Positions 1 to 9,314 of a DNA stretch of 64,000 nt are shown piece by piece. The stretch comes from Gammaproteobacteria bacterium MFB021. GTDB lineage: Bacteria > Pseudomonadota > Gammaproteobacteria > Pseudomonadales > Halomonadaceae. Numbering within the stretch: position 1 is the stretch's first letter; every line of letters starts with the position of its first letter. The translations under genes and the position numbers were made by a program. The notes beneath the pieces were generated by a model, which ran no database searches, had not been told where the DNA came from, and saw nothing but the letters and a program-made list of their open reading frames with translations. The stretch is from assembly GCA_000737985.1 (NCBI GenBank), contig JNVT01000074.1, positions 53,886 through 117,885 of the forward strand. Reading direction: 5' to 3'.

Positions 1-262
1 CGACCAGAGTCGGCAAGGCCAGCCGCGGCGGCTGCGGATGCGTGGTCGGCGCACGCGCGACACGGCGGGACTCGGCGCGGATCTCCTCCGGCGCCATTAA
101 ATAGACCTGGGCCAGTCGCTCGGCCAAGCGCAGCGCCTCGGCCTGCACCAGTCCGGCTGGCAGCAGGCAACCCACCAGCACGCTGGCCAGCCACCAGTGC
201 GCCCGCTGGCGCGGTCGCCAGCGGGCGCCCGTGTGGCCGGTATGCGAATGGGCCGATGTCAT
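1..262 (-). CDS. Secreted protein, 5-prime part only; probable M23 peptidase
   Basis: An open frame reads leftward from ATG 262-260 off the window edge, giving 87 residues. The first 42 residues have a basic N-terminus, a hydrophobic stretch (WWLASVLVGCLLPAGL) and a likely signal peptidase site after VQA, so the product should be exported. The conserved catalytic part lies outside the window. In Pseudomonas an M23 metallopeptidase gene sits next to the dciA homologue and secA, and this is the only reason for the family guess. A GGAG lies about 13 bases before the ATG. The signal peptide is seen; the enzyme class is inferred from context. Confidence 0.5.
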   Translation of the reverse strand, partial: MTSAHSHTGHTGARWRPRQRAHWWLASVLVGCLLPAGLVQAEALRLAERLAQVYLMAPEEIRAESRRVARAPTTHPQPPRLALPTLV

Positions 263-278
263 GCTGTCGACGAACTCC

Positions 279-318
279 GCGTCGTGATAGGTTTGGGGGA
301 ACTTTCCCCACTGCGTGC
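279..318. other. Intergenic palindrome between divergent genes
   Basis: The 62-bp gap between the divergent secreted-protein gene and dciA contains TGGGGGAACTTTCCCCA, a near-perfect inverted repeat around position 302. It could be a regulator site or part of a leader hairpin. No matching known operator was recognised. Confidence 0.25.
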
Positions 319-324
319 AAGCCG

Positions 325-807
325 ATGAGTATAAAGGCTAAGCGTTTTCGAGCCCAGTCCGTTTCCCATCTGCTCGGCCAGCCCAGCGGCCTCGGCGACG
401 TGGTGCGCATGGCCACGCTGATCGACCGCGCCCAGCGCCATCTGCGCCGCCAGCTACCAGCGGACGTGGCCGAGCACGTGTTCGTCGGCGGCTACCGCGA
501 CGGCGTGCTGACCCTGATCACCGATCGCGCCGCCTGGCTGACCTGGCTGCGCTACGAGCAGCCGCGCCTGCTCAAGCTGCTGCATCAGCTACCGGGCTTC
601 GAGGCAGTCATGAAGCTGTCACTCAAGGTGCGCCCGGTGCGCCCGGTCAAGGTCGCCCCGCGCCAGGTCCGCCACCTGACCCCAGCCGGCGCCAACGCGC
701 TGACCCAGTGCGCGGCGGGCATGGAGGAGTCGCCACTGCGACGCGCGCTCACCCGCCTCGCCTCCCACGCTGAGCCTGCGGCGTCCGAAGAAGGCGGCGA
801 CAGCTAA
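325..807 (+). CDS. dciA: DciA-like DUF721 protein (replicative helicase loader)
   Basis: This 160-residue protein has the DUF721 fold region at about residues 12-95 (start MSIKAKRFRAQ, core SHLLGQPSGLGDVVRMATL and the later TLITDRAAWLTWLRYEQPRLL). Its C-terminus is a basic, low-complexity tail. DUF721 proteins of the DciA type help load DnaB in bacteria that lack DnaC. I chose ATG 325 because the family begins close to the KAKRF-type N-terminus; the frame stays open upstream to 256 but that extension looks non-coding. The gene converges on lpxC, as in Pseudomonas. Family assignment is good; the helicase-loading role is known for the family and not shown here. Confidence 0.75.
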   Translation: MSIKAKRFRAQSVSHLLGQPSGLGDVVRMATLIDRAQRHLRRQLPADVAEHVFVGGYRDGVLTLITDRAAWLTWLRYEQPRLLKLLHQLPGFEAVMKLSLKVRPVRPVKVAPRQVRHLTPAGANALTQCAAGMEESPLRRALTRLASHAEPAASEEGGDS

Positions 808-911
808 CCCCAGCCAGATGAGACCGGCTCTCTCGCCACCGGCCAGCACCGTCTGAGTCTCGCCTTCATCCACCGAGCGATGCTTTCCAGAACGACGCCA
901 AAAACGACGCC

Positions 912-949
912 AAAAACGACGACGCCGACCTTCTGGGGTCGGCGTCGTC
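912..949 (-). terminator. lpxC terminator (partly bidirectional)
   Basis: A 13-bp perfect stem (GACGACGCCGACC / GGTCGGCGTCGTC, loop 931-936) is followed on the minus strand by GTTTTTG. A 12-bp direct repeat (AACGACGCCAAA, starting at 891 and 903, partly again at 915) adds a second T5 tract further downstream. It lies between convergent dciA and lpxC and suits lpxC best. Confidence 0.75.
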
Positions 950-1005
950 TTGAGTCATGTCCGCTGTCGTCTGTTACCTGCGACTACCGGCGAGAAGGCA
1001 CTCGG

Positions 1006-1917
1006 TCAGGCCATCGCCGGTGCGGCGTAGGAGATCGGTGCCGGCTCGGCGGCCTCCTCGAAGGTCACGATCTCGAAAGCCTCCGGATGGGCCAGCAGCT
1101 CGCGACACAGCTGATTGTTGAGACCGTGACCGGACTTGTAGCCGCGGAACTCGCCGATCAGACTATAGCCCAGCTGATAGAGGTCACCGATGGCGTCGAG
1201 CATCTTGTGCTTGACGAACTCGTCCTCGTAGCGCAGGCCGTCCTGGTTCACGATGCGATAGTCGTCGACCACGATGGCGTTGTCGAGACTGCCACCAAGG
1301 GCCAGGTTCTGCGAGCGCAGGAACTCGAGATCGCGCATGAAGCCGAAGGTACGCGCTCGCGACACTTCCTTGACGAAAGAGGTCGTGGAGAAATCGACGC
1401 TGGCGGTCTGCTTCTGCTGGTCGAATACCGGGTGGTCGAAATCGATCGCGAAGCTCACCTTGAAGCCGTTGTGCGGCAGGAAGGTGGCCTGCTTGCCGTC
1501 GTCGCTGACCGTCACCTCACGCTTGATGCGGATGAACTTCTTGGGCGCGGCCTGCTCGGCGATACCGGCGGACTGGATCAGGAACACGAACGGACCGGCG
1601 CTGCCATCCATGATCGGCACTTCGGCGGCGCTCAGTTCGACATAGGCGTTATCGATGCCGAGACCGGCAAACGCCGACATCAGATGCTCGACCGTAGCCA
1701 CCTTGACGCCATCCCGGGACAGCGCGGTGCACAGCTTGGTATCGGTGACACTCTGGGCGTCGGCGGGAATCTGCACGACGGGGTCGAGATCGGTACGCAC
1801 GAACACGATGCCGGTATTGGGCGCCGCGGGACGCAGCGTCAGATACACTTTCTCTCCGGAATGGAGGCCCACGCCGGTAGCGCGGATCGTGTTCTGCAAC
1901 GTTCGTTGTTTGATCAT
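1006..1917 (-). CDS. lpxC: UDP-3-O-acyl-N-acetylglucosamine deacetylase
   Basis: LpxC carries out the committed step of lipid A synthesis, a zinc-dependent deacetylation in the cytoplasm. The 303-residue product starts [11 protein letters not shown] and shows the zinc motifs EHLMSA (His about 78) and [12 protein letters not shown] (His and Asp about 237-241). The length is normal. ATG 1917 is preferred over ATG 1923 because an AGG Shine-Dalgarno core lies 9 bases ahead of 1917 and because the family starts with MIKQRT. It is the last gene of the division cluster, separated from ftsZ by 116 bp that hold its own promoter. The C-terminus ends in a short Ala-rich tail ([12 protein letters not shown]). 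Confidence 0.97.
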   Translation of the reverse strand: MIKQRTLQNTIRATGVGLHSGEKVYLTLRPAAPNTGIVFVRTDLDPVVQIPADAQSVTDTKLCTALSRDGVKVATVEHLMSAFAGLGIDNAYVELSAAEVPIMDGSAGPFVFLIQSAGIAEQAAPKKFIRIKREVTVSDDGKQATFLPHNGFKVSFAIDFDHPVFDQQKQTASVDFSTTSFVKEVSRARTFGFMRDLEFLRSQNLALGGSLDNAIVVDDYRIVNQDGLRYEDEFVKHKMLDAIGDLYQLGYSLIGEFRGYKSGHGLNNQLCRELLAHPEAFEIVTFEEAAEPAPISYAAPAMA

Positions 1918-1958
1918 CGGCATCGACCTGACAGTCAAATAGTTTGAAAACGGTGTTC

Positions 1959-1987
1959 ACTATAACACCGAACGACCGTTTCACCAA
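1959..1987 (-). promoter_or_regulatory. Candidate sigma-70 promoter of lpxC with overlapping palindrome
   Basis: On the minus strand TTGGTG (1982-1987) and TATAGT (1959-1964) are 17 bp apart. The -10 lies inside the inverted repeat CGGTGTT-N6-AACACCG (1951-1970), so a bound protein there would block the promoter. Seen by eye; untested. Confidence 0.6.
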
Positions 1988-2033
1988 ACATATCGACGTG
2001 ACAGAATGATGAGCGCCGTGTGACGCTCTGTGT

Positions 2034-3209
2034 TCAGTCCGCCTGACGCCGCAGGAAGGCCGGAATGTCGAGATAGTCATCCATCTCGGCAGACTTGCGC
2101 TTCTCCTGGCTCTGCTGCTTCTTGGCTGCGGCCGCTTCCTGCTCGGCGCGGGCGGCCTGCTGGCGCATCACGGCGGGCTGCTGCAGCTTGCGGTAATCGG
2201 TCGGTTCGGGACGCGAGGCCACACTCTCGCGCGGCAGCGCCTTTTCTTTCTGCGCATCCAGGCCGGCGGCCACCACGGTCACGCGCAGTTCGTCGGACAT
2301 CTCCATGTCGATCGAGGTACCCACGACGATGGTGGCATCCTGGGAGGCGAACTCCTGCACCGTCGCACCGACGTCGTTGAACTCACCGATGGAGAGATCC
2401 GGACCGGCGGTGATGTTGACCAGAATACCGCGGGCGCCGTGCAGATCGATGTCTTCGAGCAGCGGGCTGCGAATCGCCTTCTCGGCGGCCTCGCGGGCGC
2501 GGTTCTCGCCGGTCGCGGCGCCGGTGCCCATCATCGCCATGCCCATTTCGGACATCACGGTGCGCACGTCGGCGAAGTCGACGTTGATGATGCCCGGGCT
2601 GGTGATCAGCTCAGCAATACCCTGCACTGCACCCAGCAGCACGTCATTGGCTGCACTGAACGCAGTCAGCAGGCTGGCATTCTTGCCCAGCACCGAGAGC
2701 AGCTTCTCGTTAGGGATGGTGATCAGCGAATCGACGTACTCGGAGAGCGCCTTCATGCCCTCTTCCGCCGCACGCATGCGCTTGGGCCCTTCGAACGGGA
2801 ACGGACGCGTGACCACCGCCACGGTCAGGATGCCCAGCTCCTTGGCTACCTGGGCAACGACCGGGGCGCCGCCGGTACCCGTGCCACCGCCCATGCCGGC
2901 GGTGATGAAGACCATGTCGGCACCCTGCAGCATCTCGGCGATACGCTCGCGATCTTCCATCGCCGCCTGACGCCCGACTTCAGGATTGGCGCCGGCACCC
3001 AGCCCCTTGGTGATCTCGCCACCCAACTGGAGTACGGTCTTGGCCGCCACGCGCTTGAGCGCCTGGGCATCGGTGTTGGCGCAGATGAACTCGACGCCCT
3101 CGATGTTGCTCTCGACCATGTGGTTGACGGCATTGCCGCCACCGCCGCCGACACCGATGACTTTGATGACTGCACTACTGGAAGGTGCGTTATCTACTAG
3201 TTCGAACAT
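2034..3209 (-). CDS. ftsZ: Cell division protein FtsZ
   Basis: FtsZ is the tubulin-like GTPase that forms the Z ring. The 391-residue product has the N-terminal [17 protein letters not shown] segment, the tubulin signature [10 protein letters not shown] (about residue 108), the catalytic T7-loop region [11 protein letters not shown] (about 208) and the conserved C-terminal peptide [15 protein letters not shown] that binds FtsA and ZipA. A Gln/Ala/Lys-rich linker (about residues 335-375) precedes the tail. The start at 3209 has a GGAGACGGGG ribosome site. The gene lies 31 bp after ftsA on the same strand, the usual ftsA-ftsZ pairing. Confidence 0.99.
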   Translation of the reverse strand: MFELVDNAPSSSAVIKVIGVGGGGGNAVNHMVESNIEGVEFICANTDAQALKRVAAKTVLQLGGEITKGLGAGANPEVGRQAAMEDRERIAEMLQGADMVFITAGMGGGTGTGGAPVVAQVAKELGILTVAVVTRPFPFEGPKRMRAAEEGMKALSEYVDSLITIPNEKLLSVLGKNASLLTAFSAANDVLLGAVQGIAELITSPGIINVDFADVRTVMSEMGMAMMGTGAATGENRAREAAEKAIRSPLLEDIDLHGARGILVNITAGPDLSIGEFNDVGATVQEFASQDATIVVGTSIDMEMSDELRVTVVAAGLDAQKEKALPRESVASRPEPTDYRKLQQPAVMRQQAARAEQEAAAAKKQQSQEKRKSAEMDDYLDIPAFLRRQAD

Positions 3210-3240
3210 TGCCCCGTCTCCAAGACCGCGTCGCGGCCTG

Positions 3241-4512
3241 TCAGAAATTTCCTTTAAACCAGCCTTTGATTCGCGCCAACGCCGAAACCTCGTCCCTGGT
3301 TCCGCGTCGGGGAAGAAGCTCTTCCCGTTGAGGCTGGGCTGATACTGCGCGAGCGTGCTTGGCGTCTTGCATGCCGTAGAGTAGCAAACCTACCCCGGTC
3401 GAATAAATCGGGTTGCGCACCACGTCGGCCAGACCGCGCACATTGTGCGGCGAGGCGATACGCACCGGCATGTGGAATATCTCCTCTGCCAGCTCGACCA
3501 CCCCCTCCATGCGCGAGGTGCCACCGGTCAATACCACGCCGGCGGCGACCAGATCCTCGTAGCCGCTGCGCCGGAGCTCCTCGCGTACCAGCGTGAAGAG
3601 CTCCTCGTAGCGCGGCTCGACTACCTCGGCCAGCGCCTGGCGCGACAGATCCCGTGAGGGGCGATCGCCGACGCTCGGCACCTTGATCATTTCATCGCTG
3701 CTGGCCAGCTGGGTCAGCGCGCAGGCGTACTTGACCTTGATGTCTTCGGCGTACTGCGTCGGCGTGCGCAGGGCCATGGCGATGTCGTTGGTGACCTGGT
3801 CGCCGGCGATCGGAATCACCGCCGTGTGGCGAATCGCCCCTTCGGTGAACACTGCGATATCGGTGGTACCACCACCGATATCGACCATGCACACGCCCAG
3901 CTCGCGTTCGTCTTCGGTGAGTACGGCATGACTGGAAGCGATCTGTTCGAGAATGATGTCATCGACTTCGAGACCACAGCGGCGCACGCACTTCTCGATG
4001 TTCTGGACCGCGTTGAGCGCGGCGGTCACCAGATGCACGCGCGCCTCCAGACGCACGCCGGACATCCCCAGCGGCTCGCGGATTCCTTCCTGGGTATCGA
4101 TCGCGAACTCCTGCGGGATGACGTGCAGCACGCGCTGGCCCTCGGAGATGGCGCGGGCACGGGCGGAGTCGATCACCCGCTCGATGTCACTCGGGCCGAC
4201 TTCACGCTCCTTGATGGCGACCACGCCATCGGAGTTCATCGAGCTGATGTGGCTGCCTGCGATGCCGACATAGACGGAATGGATGTCGCAGCCGGCCATC
4301 AGCTCGGCTTCCTCGACGGCACGCTGAATCGACTGCACGGTCGACTCGATGTTGATCACCACACCCTTCTTCATGCCCCGCGAGGGATGCGAACCAATCC
4401 CGGCGATTTCCAGCCCACCATCGTCCGTGGGTTGCCCCACGATGGCGACCACCTTGGATGTTCCGATATCCAGCCCGACCACCATATTGGAAGCGTTGGA
4501 TTGTCCTGCCAT
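3241..4512 (-). CDS. ftsA: Cell division protein FtsA
   Basis: FtsA is the actin-like ATPase that tethers FtsZ to the membrane. The 423-residue product shows the phosphate-binding loop [16 protein letters not shown] near the N-terminus, the phosphate 2 motif [13 protein letters not shown] and the adenosine motif [12 protein letters not shown]. It ends in an amphipathic segment ([13 protein letters not shown]), which is the membrane-targeting sequence. ATG 4512 is chosen because GAGGAGCG lies about 10 bases upstream; an in-frame GTG at 4536 would place that ribosome site inside the gene. A 301-bp gap separates it from ftsQ. Confidence 0.98.
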   Translation of the reverse strand: MAGQSNASNMVVGLDIGTSKVVAIVGQPTDDGGLEIAGIGSHPSRGMKKGVVINIESTVQSIQRAVEEAELMAGCDIHSVYVGIAGSHISSMNSDGVVAIKEREVGPSDIERVIDSARARAISEGQRVLHVIPQEFAIDTQEGIREPLGMSGVRLEARVHLVTAALNAVQNIEKCVRRCGLEVDDIILEQIASSHAVLTEDERELGVCMVDIGGGTTDIAVFTEGAIRHTAVIPIAGDQVTNDIAMALRTPTQYAEDIKVKYACALTQLASSDEMIKVPSVGDRPSRDLSRQALAEVVEPRYEELFTLVREELRRSGYEDLVAAGVVLTGGTSRMEGVVELAEEIFHMPVRIASPHNVRGLADVVRNPIYSTGVGLLLYGMQDAKHARAVSAQPQREELLPRRGTRDEVSALARIKGWFKGNF

Positions 4513-4813
4513 AGGTCGGGATCGCTCCTCAAACACCGATAAAACCCGTCAAAAATGGGCCAATAAAGATCCTGGCTTATTATAGAAACAAGCGAGCCTT
4601 TTTCACCAGCCCATCGCTGAAACAAAAGCCACAGTAAGCCCTTTTTCTACAAAAGGGAAATGGTCGCATCAAGGGCCGCTTTTTTTGCCGCACGTGTAGC
4701 GAGATGGCAACGCCGGCGCGCGTCCGCGCCATGTCATGACGCCGGAGACAGGGCTAAGTGCAGCGAGTGTGGCCCGACTCGCCAACGGCCACGTTCGTTG
4801 TCACATCGCCGAA
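4513..4813 (-). promoter_or_regulatory. ftsQ-ftsA gap with candidate ftsAZ promoter
   Basis: This 301-bp gap holds no gene that I can support. Its ftsA-proximal half is clearly A+T-richer than the flanks. It carries a consensus TATAAT on the minus strand (4579-4584), about 70 bp ahead of ftsA, with no convincing -35. A small stem CCCTTTT/AAAAGGG lies at 4639-4657. A separate ftsAZ promoter here is an inference. Confidence 0.5.
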
Positions 4814-5536
4814 CTAGTTGGCCCCGGCGCGAGTGTCGGTCTCTCCGTGCCAGGCCACCGCGACACCGTTGGGATAACGCAGATCGATGTAGCGAATCTG
4901 CGACGCCTGAGCGCCCAACTGGCGCTGCCAGGCTGCAATGAAGCGCGCCAGCCGGGCATCCAGATCGCTACGCCCGAGAATCACCCAGACATTGTCGTTG
5001 ACCTGGAAACGCCACGCCCCACGCGCTTCGAGCCGCAGCTGGGTGACCTCGAGCCCGAGATCGGAGAGTGTGCGCCGCAGCGAGTCGTAGTAAGCCAGCA
5101 CCTCGCGCCCACTCCCCTCGGGGCCGCCGAGATCGGGCAGGCGCCGACCGAAGTCGTCGATCGGCCCGGGCAGGAACGGCTGGCCACGGCTGTTGAGCAG
5201 TGCATCGTCGTTCCAGCGCGCCACCGGGTCCTGCTCGTAGAGCTCGAAACGCAGCGCATTGGGCCACTCACGGGTGACCTTGACCTCGCGCAGCCACTGG
5301 ATCTTGCGCGCCTGATCCCGCAGCTCCGGCAGATCGATGGAGAGCCAGGTGTGGCCGCGGATCAGCGGAGCCAGCTGCTGCTGCAGGTAACTGGCGCTGA
5401 CGTACTCCAGATCGCCGCTGATCGAGACCCGGGCGATCGGCTTGTCCAGCCACAGCCACAGCGCACGCCCACCGGCACCGAGCAGCACGAAGATCATCAG
5501 CACGCCGATCAGCGCACCGCGCGCATTGGCGTTCAT
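4814..5536 (-). CDS. ftsQ: Cell division protein FtsQ
   Basis: FtsQ is a bitopic inner-membrane protein that scaffolds the FtsQLB divisome subcomplex. The 240-residue product has one N-terminal transmembrane helix (ALIGVLMIFVLLGAGGRALW), then a POTRA domain (PIARVSISGDLEYVSASYLQ, about residues 33-100) and a beta domain ending in IRYIDLRYPNGVAVAW. It follows murC after only 46 bp. The usual ddlB gene between murC and ftsQ is missing, and no fused ligase domain is seen in either neighbour. Confidence 0.95.
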   Translation of the reverse strand: MNANARGALIGVLMIFVLLGAGGRALWLWLDKPIARVSISGDLEYVSASYLQQQLAPLIRGHTWLSIDLPELRDQARKIQWLREVKVTREWPNALRFELYEQDPVARWNDDALLNSRGQPFLPGPIDDFGRRLPDLGGPEGSGREVLAYYDSLRRTLSDLGLEVTQLRLEARGAWRFQVNDNVWVILGRSDLDARLARFIAAWQRQLGAQASQIRYIDLRYPNGVAVAWHGETDTRAGAN

Positions 5537-5582
5537 CGTTGACGCCTCCGCACCAGGCTCGTCAGGTGGGTCGAGCTGTGGC

Positions 5583-7037
5583 TCAAAGCGTCACCTCGTC
5601 GAGATCGAGACCGCTACCGGCCAGCTTGAGCGCGATACCACCGACGTCGCCTGCGCCCTGGGTGATCAAGATGTCGTCGGGACGCAACACATGGGAGAGC
5701 ATATCGGGCAGCGCGGCCTTGTCCTCGACGAACATCGGGTCGACCAGACCGCGCTGGCGGATCGAACCGGCCAGCATCTTGCCTTCGGCACCGGGGATGG
5801 GCGCTTCGCCGGCGCTGTAGACATCCAGCAGCAGCAGCGTGTCGACTCCCGAGAGCACGCGCACGAAGTCTTCGTAGAGATCGCGGGTACGGCTATAGCG
5901 GTGCGGCTGGTAGACCATCACCAGACGGCGCTCCGGCCAGCCGGCGCGCACCGCGCGGATCACCATCTCGACTTCGCGCGGATGGTGGCCGTAGTCATCC
6001 ACCAGCATCACCTCGCCACCCTGCTTGAGCGGATAGTGACCGTGCACCTGGAAGCGCCGGCCGACGCCGCCGAAGGAGGCCATGCCGGCGACGATATCGG
6101 CGTCGGCGACGCCGGCATCGGTGGCCACGGCGATCGCCGCCAGCGCGTTGAGCGCGTTGTGCGCCCCCGGCATCGCCAGCCGAATGCGCAGACCCGCATG
6201 CCCCTCGGGGCGCACCGCGACAAAGCCGATCTCGCCCGCCTCCTGCCAGAACTCGCTGACGCGGAAGTCGGCGTCCTCGCTGAAACCGTAAGTGACGAAG
6301 TGGCGCTGCACCCGCGGCAGCAGTTCGCGCACGTTGTCGTCATCCACGCACAGCACCGCGCGACCGTAGAACGGCAGGTTGTGCAGGAACTCGATGAAGG
6401 TGTTCTTCAAACGCGAGAAGTCACCATCGTAGGTCGCCATATGGTCGGCATCGATATTGGTGACGATGGCAGTCATCGGCTGCAGGTGCAGGAAGGACGC
6501 ATCCGACTCGTCGGCTTCGGCGACCAGGAACTCGCCGGCGCCGAGGCGCGCATTGGTGCCGGCACTGGTCAGCTTGCCACCGATGACGAAGGTCGGGTCG
6601 AGCCCCGCCTCACCCAGTAGCGTCGACAGCAGACTGGTGGTGGTCGTCTTGCCGTGGGTGCCGGCGACCGCGATGCCATGGCGAAAACGCATCAGCTCGG
6701 CCAGCATCTCGGCGCGCCGCACTACCGGCACGCGATGCTCCCGGGCCCAGGCGATCTCCGGGTTGCTGGCGTCCACCGCGGTGGAGACCACCACCACGTC
6801 GGCGCCCTCGGCGTTGACCTCGGCATGCCCGATCGCCACGCGAATGCCGCACTCACGCAGATGCTGGGTCACCGTAGACTCGCGCAGATCGCTGCCGCTG
6901 ACGGTGTAACCCTCGTTGGCCAGCACCTCGGCGATGCCACACATGCCGGCACCGCCGATGCCGACGAAATGGATCCCACGAATTCGCCGCATCCCCAGAT
7001 GCGAACGAACCGGACGGCTCTCGATGCTATCGCTCAC
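5583..7037 (-). CDS. murC: UDP-N-acetylmuramate--L-alanine ligase
   Basis: MurC adds L-Ala to UDP-MurNAc using ATP in the cytoplasm. The 484-residue product has the N-terminal Rossmann motif [16 protein letters not shown], the ATP loop [13 protein letters not shown] (about residue 128) and the [12 protein letters not shown] and [10 protein letters not shown] motifs of Mur ligases. Its start at 7037 overlaps the end of murG by 11 bases, so translation is probably coupled. Length and motifs are normal for MurC. Confidence 0.98.
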   Translation of the reverse strand: MSDSIESRPVRSHLGMRRIRGIHFVGIGGAGMCGIAEVLANEGYTVSGSDLRESTVTQHLRECGIRVAIGHAEVNAEGADVVVVSTAVDASNPEIAWAREHRVPVVRRAEMLAELMRFRHGIAVAGTHGKTTTTSLLSTLLGEAGLDPTFVIGGKLTSAGTNARLGAGEFLVAEADESDASFLHLQPMTAIVTNIDADHMATYDGDFSRLKNTFIEFLHNLPFYGRAVLCVDDDNVRELLPRVQRHFVTYGFSEDADFRVSEFWQEAGEIGFVAVRPEGHAGLRIRLAMPGAHNALNALAAIAVATDAGVADADIVAGMASFGGVGRRFQVHGHYPLKQGGEVMLVDDYGHHPREVEMVIRAVRAGWPERRLVMVYQPHRYSRTRDLYEDFVRVLSGVDTLLLLDVYSAGEAPIPGAEGKMLAGSIRQRGLVDPMFVEDKAALPDMLSHVLRPDDILITQGAGDVGGIALKLAGSGLDLDEVTL

Positions 7038-8112
7038 TTGCTACCTCCATGCAGCCCTCGAGCATGCGCTCGACGGCATCCAGATGAGCTACCCGACGCG
7101 CCTGGATCGCCATCTGGGCGAGCACCTCGGGGCGCAGCAGCGCGTCGAGCGCCTGCGTCAGCCGCTGCGGCGTCAACTCGCTCTGCTGTATCAATTCGGC
7201 GCCACCGGCCGCGACCAGATGGCGCGCATTGTGGGTCTGGTGATCGTCCACCGCGTGGGGGAACGGCACCAGCAGCGACGGCTTGGCCGCCGCGCTCAGT
7301 TCGGCGATCGTCAGCGCGCCGGCACGACAGACGATCAGATCGGCCCAGTCATAGGCCTCGGCCATGTCATCGATGAAGTCACTCACCTCGGCGGCCACCC
7401 CGGCCTCGCGGTAACCCACCTGGGTCGCGGACTCCTTGTCGCGGCCGGCCTGATGGCGCACCGCTGGGCGGCTCTCGACGGGTAACGCTGCCAGCGCCTC
7501 GGGCAGACGCTCGTTGAGCGCCTGCGCCCCCAGCGAGCCGCCCAGCACCAGCAGCCGTAGCGGACGCTCGGTCATCCCGCTCGCCGCCCGTGGCGACTCG
7601 CCCAGATGTGCGATCTCTTCGCGCACCGGATTGCCCACCACCTCGGCACGCGAGCCCGGAAAGGCACCGGGGAAGGCGGCGTAGGTGCGCGTCGCCAACC
7701 GAGACAGGGCGCGATTGGTCAGCCCGGCCACAGCATTCTGCTCATGCACCAGCAGCGGCTTACCGCAGAGCCGTGCGGCCAGCCCGCCGGGACCGCTGGC
7801 GAAGCCGCCCAGCCCGATCACCAGCTGCGGGTCGAAGCGCTGGATCACGCGGCGCGCCTGCAGCACCGCACGACTCAGACGCCACGGGATCGCCAGCCAG
7901 CCGGCCAGACCGTTACCGCGCAGGCCAGCCACGTCGATCTGGTGCAACACCAGCCCGGCCGCCGGCACCAGCCGATTCTCGATCCCCCGAGGGCTCCCCA
8001 GCCACTCCACCGTGACGCCGCGCTGGACCAGCGCCCGCGCCAGCGACAGCGCCGGCACCACGTGGCCGCCGGTCCCCCCGGCCATGATCAGGACGCGCTC
8101 GAGTTGGCTCAT
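7027..8112 (-). CDS. murG: UDP-GlcNAc--lipid I N-acetylglucosaminyltransferase
   Basis: MurG converts lipid I to lipid II at the inner face of the cytoplasmic membrane. The 361-residue product begins [22 protein letters not shown] with the first glycine-rich loop. It continues with the acceptor-side segment [16 protein letters not shown] and HEQN, the second loop [12 protein letters not shown] and the UDP-GlcNAc motif [28 protein letters not shown] 8112 overlaps the ftsW stop codon by 4 bases (ATGA), which fixes the start; the frame remains open upstream without coding character. Confidence 0.98.
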   Translation of the reverse strand: MSQLERVLIMAGGTGGHVVPALSLARALVQRGVTVEWLGSPRGIENRLVPAAGLVLHQIDVAGLRGNGLAGWLAIPWRLSRAVLQARRVIQRFDPQLVIGLGGFASGPGGLAARLCGKPLLVHEQNAVAGLTNRALSRLATRTYAAFPGAFPGSRAEVVGNPVREEIAHLGESPRAASGMTERPLRLLVLGGSLGAQALNERLPEALAALPVESRPAVRHQAGRDKESATQVGYREAGVAAEVSDFIDDMAEAYDWADLIVCRAGALTIAELSAAAKPSLLVPFPHAVDDHQTHNARHLVAAGGAELIQQSELTPQRLTQALDALLRPEVLAQMAIQARRVAHLDAVERMLEGCMEVASER

Positions 8113-9314
8113 GTTTCGCCCCCCTGCGACTGCCGCGCCGCGGATTCCGACGATGCCTCCTGCGCCGCCGCAGCAGCACGCCGCTGGCCGCGGCGGACCT
8201 CGGCGTCGACCCGGAACAGCATCGCCACCATGATGCCGCTGACGATCAGGCTCGAGCCGCCGTAGCTCAACAGCGGCAGCGTCAGCCCCTTGGTCGGCAG
8301 CATGCCGGAACTCACCGAGATGTTGATGAAGGCCTGGGCACCGATCACCAGCGCAATGCCGTAGCACAGGTAAGCGGCGAACGGCATCCGCGCCAGCTCC
8401 GCCTTGCGGCCGATGCGAAAGGAGCGGAACACCAGGAGGGCGAACAGCAGGATCACCCCCACCGCCCCGAACAGCCCCAGTTCCTCGGCCAGCACCGCGA
8501 ATACGAAGTCGGTGTGCGCCTCGGGCAGATAAAAGAGCTTCTGCACGCTATTGCCCAGCCCCAGCCCCAACCAGTGCCCGCGGCCGAAGGCGATCAGCGC
8601 CTGGGTCAGCTGATAGCCGGTGTTGTACTGATCCGCCCAGGGGTTGGCGAAGCTGGTGATACGCTGCAGGCGATAGGGCTCGGCCACCGCCAGCATCACC
8701 GCGCCCGAGCCGACCACGATCAGGATCAGCAGAAAGCGCCACAGCGGCGCCCCCGAGAGCAGCAGCATGCCCATCACGCAGCCGGTCATTACCACCACGG
8801 CGCCGTAGTCCGGCTCCAGAATCAGCAGAAAGCCGATCAAAGCCATCACTGCCAGCGGCCGCATGAAGGCGCCCCAGGTGCGGCGCACCTCGGGCAAAAA
8901 GCGCTCTAGGTAGCCGGCGACGTAGACGATCATGAACAGCTTGGCGACCTCGGAGGCCTGGACGTTGACGATGCCCAGCGGAATCCAGCGCCGGCTGCCG
9001 TTGATCTCGCGTCCCACCAGCAGTACCAGCACCAGCAGCACCAGCCCCAGGATCAGCAGCATCGGCCCCTTCTCGCGCCACCACCACAGCGGTAGACGCA
9101 CCGCCAGCAGCCCAACCCCGATCGCCGCGAGCACGAAGATGCCGTGGCGAATGCTGAAGTAATAAGGGTTGCCGGTGAGACTGGCGGCGATCTCGGTGGA
9201 GGCCGAAGTGACCATGACCCAGCCGATCAGCATCAGCGCCAATGCCGACAGCAGCAACCAGCCATCGAAGGATTGATGGCGGGTGGTGAAGCGTTGTTCC
9301 AATCCTTTCAGCAT
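8109..9314 (-). CDS. ftsW: Septal peptidoglycan glycosyltransferase FtsW
   Basis: FtsW is a SEDS-family polymerase that works with PBP3 at the septum. The 401-residue product is almost entirely hydrophobic, with about ten predicted helices. SEDS hallmarks include NGSRRWIPLG in the first large loop, QASEVAKL, LEPDYGAVVV (with the family's catalytic Asp region) and GLTLPLLSYGGSSL near the C-terminus. ATG 9314 overlaps the murD stop by 7 bases, and the longer open frame upstream lies over murD in another frame. The C-terminal 25 residues are Ala/Gln/Ser-rich and cytoplasmic. Confidence 0.97.
   Translation of the reverse strand: MLKGLEQRFTTRHQSFDGWLLLSALALMLIGWVMVTSASTEIAASLTGNPYYFSIRHGIFVLAAIGVGLLAVRLPLWWWREKGPMLLILGLVLLVLVLLVGREINGSRRWIPLGIVNVQASEVAKLFMIVYVAGYLERFLPEVRRTWGAFMRPLAVMALIGFLLILEPDYGAVVVMTGCVMGMLLLSGAPLWRFLLILIVVGSGAVMLAVAEPYRLQRITSFANPWADQYNTGYQLTQALIAFGRGHWLGLGLGNSVQKLFYLPEAHTDFVFAVLAEELGLFGAVGVILLFALLVFRSFRIGRKAELARMPFAAYLCYGIALVIGAQAFINISVSSGMLPTKGLTLPLLSYGGSSLIVSGIMVAMLFRVDAEVRRGQRRAAAAAQEASSESAARQSQGGET

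Noticed and set aside
4639..4657. Stem CCCTTTT/AAAAGGG as terminator of ftsQ
   Set aside because: The stem is short and A+T-rich and no T run follows on the minus strand, so termination is doubtful.
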